Shown here piece after piece: positions 1-12,100 of a stretch of 64,000 bases of DNA. A program made the position numbers and the translations under genes. The DNA comes from Amblyornis subalaris (taxonomy: Eukaryota; Chordata; Aves; Passeriformes; Ptilonorhynchidae), in the NCBI GenBank assembly GCA_018881555.1, contig JACAXG010000008.1, positions 620,001 through 684,000 of the forward strand, given 5' to 3'. The notes below the pieces were generated by a model, which saw only the letters and a program-made list of their open reading frames with translations, searched no databases and was not told the origin of the DNA. The first letter of the stretch is position 1; the number at the start of each line of letters is the position of its first letter.

Positions 1-3000
1 TTTGGATGTATCTCCTCAGCTGCTCTTGGTGCCTTTTCAGGCTGAGGGAGTGCTGAGCTGGTGGAGGTAGGAGGCAGGTGTTAAAATCCAGCTGTGCCAT
101 TGGCTTCCTGCTGGAGTGATGTCCNTGTGGGACACACCAGTGTGAGCGGCTGCAGGGTGCGTGGAGCTGCACGTCAAGTCTTCATGGAGGGATTTTTCTG
201 TTTGATTTCTTATTCTCAGTCATAACCTGTGAGATCTCACCCTGTCATTGCATTTATGTTGGTGTTTTGTTGATTTATTTTGTTCCATTTTCTCCCAGGC
301 CCCCATGTCTTCCCCCTAAGCCACAGAAAATGAGGAGACCTAGGCCTCTCTCAGTCTATAATCATAAACTCTTTAACGGCAATATGGAAACATTCATCAA
401 GGTACTTGCTGGCTGGCAGTAGGAGTGTCTGTGAACGCTGGGAATGGAATGGTGGCTTTCCTGTCCTGGCTGCTTGCCATCCTCAGGGGGTCCCTCTGGC
501 CTGCCTGCACCCAGCTGGCGTGGCCAGCACGGCTTTGCCTCGGTGATGATTTCTCTCCATAGCTCCGCTCGCGCCTTTCCTGTGTTCCCTGTCCCATCAC
601 CTGCGTGCCCCGCACCAGGGCAGCAGTGAGAGCCCATGTCTGGTGGCCGGTGGCTGTATGCAGTATGAGGCAGTCCTGGCTGAGCGTCCTCATTGTCCTG
701 CTGCTTCTACTCATCCTGAGAAGAAAGATGACACAAGCTCAGCCCAGCACTCAAAGGATCAACAGACACCTCCTGCTTCCCTTTTTCCACGCGGTTTTGG
801 TGGTCATCTGTCCTTGTGGCTGAGAGGGAAGATAAAATGACTTATAAGCCCCCAGAAAGTATCTCCCAGTTTTAAGGACTGGCAGGCTGGGATAGAAATC
901 CTGTTGTATGGGTGGCTATGTGGCAGGGCAGACAGGTGATCCTGAGCCTTACACAAAAAGTCATTAATAACAGCCAGCCCAGCTGGCTCATGTCCCGCCG
1001 GCTGCTGAGGGGTGGTGGCTGCTGTCCTCTACAGGCCGGGGCTTGCTGGGGTGTGAAGGGCCCTTCCCTCAGCCCAAAGCAGGAGTTAACCTTTGGGGAG
1101 TACAGGGGAGAGCCCTGTCCCTGCAAAGTCTCCAACCCGTCGGGGAGGCCATTCCCTTGGCATGCCCCAGGGGAGGGGGACCTGGTGGCCTGCACGCTGA
1201 CCAACCCATGCCAGCCCCCGGCCAGGGCCAGCGCCTGGGCTCAGCTTCCACCTTGGAGCACAGTCATTCCTAAACAGCTGCCGAGGGCTCTCCTCCAAAC
1301 CAGTGCTGGTAACGTACAGCATGGGGCTGTTGTCAGTGGGCTGGAGCATTTGCTTCAGTTATGCTGGGGTGAACTCAGATGAACTCAATTAATCCCAGTG
1401 TATCCCAATGGAAGGGACATTTGGTGCTGCTCATCCTAGGAAATCACCCAGAAGGGAGATTTGAGGAGCAAAATGAAGAGCTATGGATGTGGGATTTGTC
1501 CCAAAGGATGCCTCCAGCTATCTCGCTGCCAATCCTCCAAACCCAGCCCTTTGCTGTGGCCTGGCTGTGGGAAGGATTTCCAAAGGCAGTGATGCTGTTC
1601 TGGTTGCGGAGTGTTTAATCCTGCTCTGGAGAAAGCTTCAGTGAAAACATTGCAGGAAGCAGTAATGACAAACTGTGGGGTTAGGTGACTAATAGGCATT
1701 GTCTGGCTGGAGTTTATTCCCTCAGGCTCAGCACTAAGCCTGAGGGCAGTGTCTGTACACAGCACCAGCACAGGGAGTACTGGCCCTGCTGGCAAAGCCT
1801 GTAATCCCGTTAGAATTTGTGATTACTCCTGACTTAAACTGATTTTTAAAAAGTAATGCTCATTAAAGCCCGGCCTGTTCAGCACTGAGAAGGAGGAATT
1901 ACCTGCTCTAGAAATCCATCTGAGCAGAGTGTCCCATGCCAGCGGAGAACCCTCAGGGGACAGCTGACTGCCCCTGGGGTGTACGGCCTCACAGGCAGCA
2001 GGGCCGTGGGTGGCTGGCCAGTTGTCCCCTGGTCACCTGGTGCCCCCATGGCTGCCCAATGCTCCCCTCAGAGCCTTGCCTGTGCCCCAGGCAAGGTCTG
2101 GTCTTGTCCTCGGGCTCCTGGGAATGCCACAGGTTCAGAGAGGAAGGAAATCTGAGAGGCCGTCCCTGCAGGTCACCGAGGCTGGGGTGCAGTGTGCCAA
2201 AGGGCTTTNGGAGGGAGGGTGGACATCCCAAAGGCCTGGGTTGGCCCTCGCTAAGCTCCCATTGCATTTGAGCGTTCATAGCCTCCAAAGGAGATGCTTA
2301 CCTCTAACTGAACTTATCCCTGCTTAATCTGTTCTCTTTTTTTCACTCTGCTGCTTTTTTGTGTGCTCAGAGGAAGGAGGAATGCACGAACGAGGAATCA
2401 GGTACTTACTGGAGGCCCGTCTGACAGACGGAGGAATTGCCCAGAGATGCCACAGTGCTCTGCTGGAAAAACAACCAGAATCCCAAAGAAAAATGTGTCC
2501 ACTTGGGCCATCAAACACGGCCTATGGTCCCCTTCAGCTCCTGCCACAAGGGGTCTGAGGAGAAACCAAAACTCATCACTGGTTCAGACCGAGGCACTTC
2601 ATTCCATACACAGTGATGTTTGTTGGTTTTTTTAGCACCTGCTGACAGTGGCTCTTGCCTTTGGTGGAAATATTGCTATAAGCTGTGTTAATGGAAGCTT
2701 ATTCCATCAGCCAGGTATAGCACGAGTTTTATTTCGGCTCAGCATTCCACCCTTGGGGTGGAATAGCTGTGATCCCTCGCGGCAGTCCCCTGTCTGAGCC
2801 AGACAGGGATCAGCAGTGTTTCNCACACCTTAGTGACAGCTTTCTTGTGCATTTTTGGCTGCACACAGTATCCTCAGCGCTCTTTGATGGCTCTGTGTGT
2901 GTAACACCTCCTTTCCTTACCTGTCCTCTTACTAAACTCCACAGCACTAATTTTCAAATCTCTGGTTTTGCAATCTTTAATGTATTTCCTGTGCTTTGTT

Positions 3001-3047
3001 AGCAATAACCCAGTAATTTTTCCCATTTTTCTTTTCCTTTCCTGAAG
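1..3047 (+). other. SRGAP3: SRGAP3 intron (5' part outside window)
   Basis: No exon, RNA gene or clear repeat is seen in this 3-kb stretch. It is placed inside SRGAP3 because the first recognised exon begins in mid-domain after a pyrimidine-rich acceptor. Short open frames on both strands have no recognisable protein content. Confidence 0.75.
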
Positions 3048-3108
3048 GATTCGGGACAGGCCATTCCACTTGTCGTAGAAAGCTGCATCCGCTACATCAA
3101 TCTGTACG
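3048..3108 (+). CDS. SRGAP3: SRGAP3 coding exon: start of RhoGAP domain
   Basis: Window residues 1-20 plus one base. The acceptor is cctgaag after a T-rich tract and the donor is gtaagt. It reads [20 protein letters not shown], the first helix of the RhoGAP fold. The incoming phase is 0. Confidence 0.93.
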
Positions 3109-6100
3109 GTAAGTTGGCTCAGCTCACCCACAGACACCCTTCCGCCAAGGAATGAAGTACTTGAGTGAGCAGTGAGATCCAGCAGAGACTTCCGGGGTGC
3201 CTGCATCCGTTCTCCATGGGCTCAGGTTAGAATTCTGATAGCATTGGCAGTGATGCAGCATTGGATGACTGGCAAATATTAAGGTTTTATTAGCATGTGC
3301 CCGGGTTACATTGTTTGCTCAGGCGATGAGCCCTTTCATCACCTTGGTTGGAGGTCTTGGTTGGAGAACATGAGCAGAAGTGAGATGCAGCAGGCTGTAC
3401 CTGCTTGGTCCAAGCCTCTCTGGTACATTGACTCCAGGGTTCTGCTGTTTTTACCAGCAGGTATTGCCCAGCAGTTCCAGAAATCTCTCCTAAAGCGTTG
3501 TTCTCTTCCAGGCCTCCAGCAACAGGGCATCTTCAGAGTCCCTGGCTCCCAGGTGGAAGTCAACGACATTAAGAACTCATTTGAGAGAGGTGTGTGGCCG
3601 GGGTGTGCGGGTACAGCAGAACGCCGTGTCTGAGCAGACATTGTTGGTGGGAGATGCAACTGTGTGTGTGCTGGGTGCATTAGCCATGGTGTAAAGCCTG
3701 TGTAAAGCCCTTTCTGCTATGGGACATGAGGAGGTTTATCCCTTCTGGGTTTCTCAGTGTTATGTCTCTGGCAGTAGCAAAGAGTCACCCAGGGAAGGAG
3801 TATGAGAAGGAGGGGTACGTGCAGAGGTCTTTTCCACAGTTACTAAAACCACAAGAGCCATAAAAGAGTTTGTTGGGGATCCCTTTTCATCTTTCCTGTA
3901 GCAGTTTACCAAGCGAGGAGTGGCATTCCTACCTGTGCCTGGTGGCCATGCTGGCTGTGGAAGTGCCAGTGATTCTCTTGAGAAAATCACACTCAGGGTG
4001 CTGGGCTGGTGAGAAATGGAGAGCAATCCCACTGTCCTTAGTGGAGGGGGGCTGCGAAAGGGACGGTCCTGCTGGGAATAGCAACTGTTAATCCTTGAGC
4101 AGCATTGCAAGGATAAGGTTGAAAGTGGACGGGCCAATGGATAAGGCAGTGTTGGGTTTGTCAAAGGCTGGAGGATTTGCACATTCAATTTAAGACAAAT
4201 TGGTATCCAAATCTCTTGTGCACTGAAAGCCCTTCACAGATTTAAGTCGGTACAAAGCTATCCAGAGCCATTGGGTCTATTCCAGAGTAATTGCATCCTC
4301 CAGCCAGGCCTGTCTTCTCAGGCTCTCACCCGCTATCGTTCAGATCTCCTCAGCTCTCTGGGCTGGTGCTGTAAATGCAAAATGCATTGGGCCAGAAACT
4401 GTGAAGGAGAGATGACCAATCTCATCCTTGTCCACAGGAAAGGTTTGAAATCCCCCCAATAAAACTGTTTTTCAGGAACAATCAGCATTGCCATTGCANG
4501 TGAGGAGGATTTCTGAAGCCTGGGAAATTTGGGGGTTCCACTAAATGAGGAAAACCACTTGCTGTGTTATTCCAGCTTGATGGCAATGCTGGACATAAAA
4601 CCTTTTCTCTGGGCAGGTGAAGATCCCCTCACTGATGATCAGAATGAACGAGACATTAACTCAGTGGCTGGAGTCTTGAAGCTGTATTTCCGAGGACTGG
4701 AAAACCCNCTCTTTCCTAAGGAAAGGTTTCAAGATTTGATATCTACCATAAGTAAGTACCTGTGACAGCTCTTCGAGGAGAACAGGGTGGGAGGAGAGAA
4801 GCACTAAATGGGGGGCAGGTACACCCAAGTTTGCAAGTAGGGATTTCTGCTTGAGGAGGTGGCAGGTGGGCAATGGGAGTTGTTAGGAAAGGACATCAGG
4901 AGTGTGCATTGGCAGCACTGGGGGGAGGGAGAGGGGACACATCTCGCTGTGGCTCTTGTGAATTCTTCCCAGCATTGTGAGGATTCCCAGCTTAGGCCAG
5001 GGGCTGCAGCTGCAGCAAGCCCATATCCACACTTGGGGGTTGCACAAGGTGTCATTAATTGTGTGGCAGGGGTGGCTGCTGTCCTGTGGGCACAGGCTGC
5101 GCCGGTGGCCGTGGTTCCTGTGCCCATCACCTCTCTGCAGCCATGGCTCCCGGACCCACAGGGTTTTGTCTCCTTTAGCTCAGTGTCTTCCACTAAGCAT
5201 AGTTAGGGTCAGGAACTCTTGGTTACTGACAGAGCTGCTCCAGCTGGAGACTGGAGTCTGCAGACCTGGTTGTTCTTCACATTTGCCATATGCATTTCCC
5301 ATCCCAAAGAAAACTAGGAAGTGCTTTGGGATGAGCAGAGGGAGAAGCTGAGGGGTTTTGGGATTATGTCAGGGAGAGCCTGGTTGCTGCTCATTCTGTC
5401 CTGAATTCTCCTCCTAGCTCCACATGCTCCTCTGCAGCTGCAGAATCAGCCCCTCCCAGCTGGAGCGTGCTTCTTGCGATACCCTGTAACAATGACATTC
5501 ATTAATTGGCAAGTCATGGAAATTACTTCCCTGAGGGGGAAGGAAGGAGGCAAAATGAGCTTGAAGTTTCAGAGGTGATGGAGGTGCTGGACATTTTGGC
5601 TACTGGGTGAATTTATGTTATGGGGGAGNTATTGGGGTTGTTTGGGGTTGGGGTGTCTTGGTACATGGGTGACTGTAGGCTCAAGGCCTTTGCTCGGCTT
5701 CACTGCTTGTGGTGCTTTCCTCTTCTGAATGTGCATGTTCATAGTGCTGGGGGTCTAGTGATGTTGAGGGACAGGTGATCCCTGGAGGGGACTGGCAAAG
5801 GGATGGGCTTGTTCCGGAGCAGAAGAATGTGTTCTAATTTCTCAAGAACAGTTGTTTTATGTAGTAGCTTTAGGAAATTAATTGTTGCTGTTCAGTTTTG
5901 ATGTGTAAAACAGCACAGCACACCTGGAGAAAAACAAAGGAAGTTGGTTCTGCACCAGTTCCATGCCCTGGACAGGGATTTGAGCTCGGCTTGTGCTGGC
6001 TCTGGCTGCCCTCCACAGGGGATACAGAGCTGGGAACCTGAGGGCACAGCTTGGGAGAAGGGGATAAGTCCCCTGCGGTGCCAGGACATGTGCTTGGTGA

Positions 6101-9100
6101 CGTGTCCTTGCTGCCTATGTACTTGCAGATAGGCTTGTGCTTTGACACTATCCCTAATTAATGCCAATTTGCCAATTTATGAAGCTTTTGGGAGCTTTTT
6201 GGTGCAAACATCATCTGTTAATTTTCTGGATGGTATTCTCCTTTCTTTCTCTCTTTATTTTTCCCATTTTAACAAGAATCTTCCTTTCCCTCATCTTCCT
6301 TTTCCTGCTGTCCTTGCAACCTTTCATAGATTTTAAATGAATTAAAGTGCCTTGTTCCTGTTACAAATCTGACCTGAAGTGCAGCTGACTGTGCCACACA
6401 AACACACATGAACACAGGCTGCACAGTTGGCATCCCAGCCTAAGCAGGGTGAAGAACTTTTCCTTTTGCTCTTGTGGGGCTGGGGGTTTACGTGGAAGCT
6501 CCTCAAAGGCACATGGGCAATAGATGGGTCCGAAGGCACTCTGCAGAGTCCACGTGGGGCTGTGCCTGTGTGTGCAGNGAGGATGGTTACCCTGTTAATT
6601 CCTGAGTTACGCCCAGTCGAAACATTCTGCTCAGTGAGAAAGGCAAGTGCTTCGAGAGTTTGTTCCTCTGGGTGTCAGAACAGGTATCTGTTGTCATAGG
6701 GTTTTATCCAGTCTATTTAGTTGGGTTTTTTTAACAAACATCCTCATAAGTAAAACCAAACTGAAGAAGTAGAGAACCCAACAGGCAATAATGGGATAAA
6801 TCAAATGGAAAAATTCCCCACATGAAATACTAGAAAGCTATCCATCTTGGTATTGAAGCCAGATTTTGCTCAGAATTTTAAGTAAATAGCAGCCCAGCTA
6901 TGTCTTGTTAGGGAATTTATTGTGATTAGCAAATGGCAGAGTTTGAGCCAGCACAAGCACTTTTGTGTGATGTGCCTGCTCTGGTGCTCGTCCTCTGCTT
7001 CCTGTGAAACAGCAGTTACAGGATTAACTCTCTACAGAACACAAGGATACCTTAGGGCAGGAAAGCCCTGGGTCACCCTCCTTCCCATGGGAGGGAGCAG
7101 GTGTCTGATGGCAGCTCCAGGCTCTGTGCACCCCAGTGGAGTGGAGGGNAGAGAATCTGAAAGTACTGACTCAGCATTGGTTCAGTTAATCTATTTCCTA
7201 GGAATTCTTATTAAGAGCAGTAGGAGACAGGAGCGGAAGGGCTCAAAAGGATCCAATTCATAACCCAGAAGAGTAATGTGAATAAAAACCTCATTTAAAA
7301 ATCTGCCCTAGAAAATCAAGCAGTGCTCCATTTTCAGTGCCACATTGAGTCAGGCTTTTAAGGAACAGAGGAGTTGTTGAGGAATGAATTAAATAATGCA
7401 TAAACATNTATTTTAAAAATAAACCCACAGAAATGTCTTTATTTGCTGTTTATATGGGAATCTTAACGTATGAATTCCCCTGTGGAGGAACACTGTGCCC
7501 CATTCTCTGCTTGCACCTTAGTGCCAAACCCGTGGATCACCTCTGGAGACAGGCTGTTGTTTTCCTTGCTTACTGAGCCAAATAGATCTTGAACAACTCC
7601 CTCTGGTGATGAGCTGTCTTGTCCTGAGAAGGATTTTAAGGATGTGTTTTCTATCTATGTGTTCCAGAAACTGAGAACCCCGCAGAGAGAGTGCACCAGA
7701 TCCAGCAGATCATTGTCACTCTTCCTCGGGCTGTCATCGTGGTCATGAGATACCTCTTTGCTTTCCTTAACCAGTGAGTTTGTTCTCTCTTTCACTGAGT
7801 TTCTCCTCGCCCTCCCTCTTGGAGGCTTCCCCGTCTTTGCTGCACGAGTCCTTTCTGGTGCTGCCATGGGGAGTTGTACTTTGGTTCTTCCCCAGCCCCG
7901 TCAAGCCGTGGCTGTGTGCCTGGGGACGGGGGACAGCTCGGTGCCAGTGTGTGCCTGGGCGGTGGGGGTTGGTGGTGGGAGGTTTTCCAAGCGAGTGGGA
8001 ACGCCGGCACGGCAGCTGCCTCACGTGTGTGCTTGCAGCTTGTCCCAGTACAGCGATGAGAACATGATGGATCCCTACAACCTGGCCATCTGCTTCGGGC
8101 CCACGCTGATGCACATTCCCGATGGGCAGGATCCGGTGTCCTGCCAGGCCCATGTTAATGAGGTCATCAAAACCATCATCATTCACCACGAGGGCATCTT
8201 CCCCAGCCACCGAGAGCTAGAAGGGCCTGTCTATGAGAAGTGCATGACCGGAGGGGAGGAGTACTGGTAAGCTCTCTGCAGGGTTCCTGAGTACCAACAC
8301 CTCCATCAGGTACAAACACCTCTTGCACACTGAAGCATTTGATTTAGTCTTACCAGTTAAAACAGGCAGTTTCNCCAGATATTTATTTTTCTCATGCTGG
8401 CTCAGCATTATAAGCCTCAGTAAAAAACATCAGACAAAACTTTTTCCAGTGCAAATACTAATATTGATGAAGATTTTTTTGAGCTGCAGATCCTCAGAAG
8501 CGTGTTCAACAAAACAGAATTTTAGATCAATTCTATCCAAATTCCTTCTAGGCTGGAAATTTTGAGTAAAGTCACATAGTTCTATCATAATTTGCTGGTT
8601 GGATGAAATCCCTTAGCCAGAGGTTAACCCAAACCTTCCAGTTCCCTTTGTTGCTGGAATTCTAACCCAACATGCAGGCCTGGGTTCAATGAACCAGGGT
8701 CAGTAACAGACTTGAACTGATTTCTGTGCAAGTTTCATACATTTCTGAGACCTCACCTTGCCTGATACTAGTCACATGCCACCATCCTTCCTGGTGCAGC
8801 AGAGGATAAAATGCTAAAGCTCACTGTGAATTAGGGAATGGGACATTTTACGTGGTGTCACTGTGTGTTTGTTTCACCAAACACTACTAAAGACACAAGC
8901 CAACAGAATGTGGCATTCTGGCCCTGGAGATTGTGGTGCAGGTGTTTGCTGTTCTCAGAGCAAGTTTGGAGATGTGCTGTAATTTGAAATCAGAGTCAGA
9001 ATCACAGAATCAATTAGGTTGGAAAAGACCTCCAAGACTGAGTCCAACCTTTGACCAAACACCACCTTGTCCCCTAGACATGTCCAGCCATTTCTTGAAC

Positions 9101-12100
9101 ACCNCCAGGGATGGTGACTCCACCACCTTCCTAGGCAGCATCTCCCTCAACAAGTTAGGTTTGCTGAGTGCCTTGGGAACAGTCTCATTCGTTGTGTGAC
9201 AGGCTGGTGTGTTCCTTTGCAGCGACAGTCCGCACAGTGAGCCGGGCACCATCGATGAAGTGGACCACGACAACGGGACGGAGCCGCACACCAGTGACGA
9301 TGGTGAGCAGGACATGGGCAGGGGCTGGATCTGTCAGCAGAGCTGTGCATGCAGGAGAGNGTGAGCACTGCGGGGTAGAGGCTGCACTGGCTGGCTGCTG
9401 GCAGGGATGGCACAGGAGCGTCTGCACTCCAGGCCACAGTGCTGGAGCAGGAGGCAGCACTGCTTCCCGCATCCCACGGCACCGACCATGAGGGGGGAGT
9501 TTGGGAAAACCTGCTGGCACTGCTGTGGGGCAGGGAACACCCAGCCCCAGCCTCTGTTCTGTGGCAGGGCTTACTGTGTTGGAAGGGCCCTGGGGAGCTG
9601 AGCACCTTCTGCTTCCCTGACAGCTGCTGCTGTCTCGGTTGCGTCCTGCCTCGGCAGAACACGTCCGCCCTCTGAGGCCTGTGGGGAGGAGGAANGGCTC
9701 ACCTGGCAAGTGGGGCCACGGGAGGAGGGACTGGCACAGGGTAGGGCACGTGAGGCCGGGCGGCCCCGGGCACAGGGAAGGGCACGCGGGGCTGGGCAGC
9801 TCCAGGCATGCTCTCAGCTCCAGGCAGGAGCCAACAGGCCTGGCACAGGGAGGCAAGAGAGCTGCTGTGCAACCAATTTCACACTTGGATGGCCATGTTA
9901 ACGGCTCCGATTTGGGTTTCCGGTTGATTCACTGTGGTGCCTAGTGTAGAGCAGAGGAGCAGCTTTATTTTGTGAATTTACATATTCCCTCTTCCCGTTG
10001 CCTTGCACACACTCCCCTGCTGAGAGCCCAGAGTGTCTGTCAGAGCTGTGGGAGCCCTCCTGGCTGCCTCTTGGCTCCGTCTCCTCTGGAACGTTCCCTG
10101 TTGATCCCCCTGTGATGTTCCCAGACATTCTGCCCTCATGTGGGGGTTGCTTAAGGTGGGGAAGATGTCTGCTGAAGTGGCCTGGCTTGTCCCAGGTGGG
10201 GCTGGAATGGGGCAGGGGTCTGATGCAGCATCTCCCGTGTCCTCCTTTGGTGTCTCCACCTCCATGTGGGTTTGGTCACTGAGCAGAGTGTTGGGTCACC
10301 CCCGATGGCTGCTGAGCCCATGGTCAACGATGAGGCAGAGCAAGTTTCCATGTTTANTGAGAATGTGGTCGATCTGGAGGAACTGGGTGGGCTTTGCCCT
10401 GTTTTGCTTTTTCGTCTTCTGTCTGCCAGTCTCCAAGTGGGGATTAAAATGATCCAGTGTCTGAGATAATCAAGGCACATTAATGCGCCGAGAGTGGCGG
10501 GGGTGGCAGCAGTCTGCCACCAAAGCGAGGCAAGGGTGCAGGTTGCTCTGGTTGGTGAGGAGAGAGACACTGTTGCTGCGTTGCAGCTGTTGCAATGGTT
10601 TCTTTGGGATTCAGCGTTCCCAGCTGGAAACATCTGTGGAAGAGCTGGGCTGCTCCACAGGCTCCTCAGTGCTGGCTCCTCAGCTGCTCCTCAGCTCCTG
10701 GCTGCAGTGCCCTTGGCCAGGGGCTCAGAGGANCCTGGTGTGCTCATGACCTTCCAAAGCGAAGTTCTGCCTCGGCCCTCCTGTGTTTGAGGCTGAGAGT
10801 TCCCAGTTTGTGAGTCCCGGGGGTTTGGTAGAGCTCACATTAGGAAAAGTGGGGAAGCAGTGAGGCAGAGTGCTGCAGATGGTGGGGTGCAGAGCAGCTG
10901 CCTGGCTGGAGCTGATATCATTATTTCTGTGGGGATCCCCAAAGGGGCATTAGTTGCTCATCAGTAATTCAGGCCAAACTGTCTCCAGGATAACGAAAGG
11001 AAGAGAAGGTAAGTGAGGTTTGATCACAGCATCTGACACAACTTGACCAAATCCCAGGCTGGAGGATAATGGGGTTCTGTAACCAAAGGTGGAAAATGGG
11101 AGTGCCGGTGAGGATGCCATAAGCACAGAGGGAGATTCCTGCTGCTCCCCATCTGGTTTGTAGCTGTTTGTAATTGCTGGTAGTTGGTGAGTCTGAGAGA
11201 GGTCCCAGAAAGGCTGGAACAGCAATGAGAATTGATCGGTCTGAAAACAAGATTTGTGCTCTGTGTCAGATGCTCTGGGGATGCTGGGCGGCAGCAGCAG
11301 CACTGCTGCTCTGGTGAGATGGCTCTCTAGGGCTTATCTTCCATCACGATGGCTGAACCGAGCTGCTCTCTCGCTGTGCCTCTCTCCTGTGCAGAGGTGG
11401 AGCAGATTGAAGCCATAGCCAAGTTTGACTACATCGGACGATCCCCACGGGAGCTCTCCTTCAAGAAAGGGGCCTCACTCCTGCTGTACCATCGGGCGTC
11501 GGAAGACTGGTGGGAAGGGAGACACAACGGGGTGGATGGGCTCATTCCCCACCAGTACATCGTGGTGCAAGACATGTGAGTAAAATGGCGAGGGTTGTTA
11601 AATGACAGACTTGCNCAAGGTCCACTTCAGTCACCTAAAATACTCGGTCAGTTTTGCCAAGGTTTAATGACTTTGGTGAGAAATCTGGGCCTGTTCACTT
11701 CTCCCTCTCCATGTATTGGCTCCATTTGTTTCTCATTCAGGCTGATAAAGCCAAGCACTAAACATTGTACCCAAGTGTACCTGGACCCCATCTCTCTTTG
11801 ACTTCTCAAAGTGGTGTGACCCAGGCTTACCACTGGCCTTGCTCCTGTCAGTGTTGACGTGGATTGTTTGGTGCTGACCTGGCTTGTGGGCAGATCTCAT
11901 GGCCCTTTGCAGATGCTGCTTCTCTTACAAATACTGTACCTGGAGTCATCACAACGGCAGCCACACCACAGGGGATGTGGAGATGGGATGTGTGCTGTTT
12001 CCAAGCTACCGGTGAAGTGGAGGTCTTGGTCCAGCCCTTTGTTAATGAAGCGTGGAGCTGGTAGAGTGGTGATGGTCACATTTGTGTGGCATCTGGGCCC

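Noticed and set aside
605..840. Short frames near 0.6-0.8 kb, including a hydrophobic VLIVLLLLLILRR stretch
   Set aside because: Inside an SRGAP3 intron, with no matching splice sites and no homology. The hydrophobic run is a chance translation of a ctgctgcttctactcatcct-type stretch.
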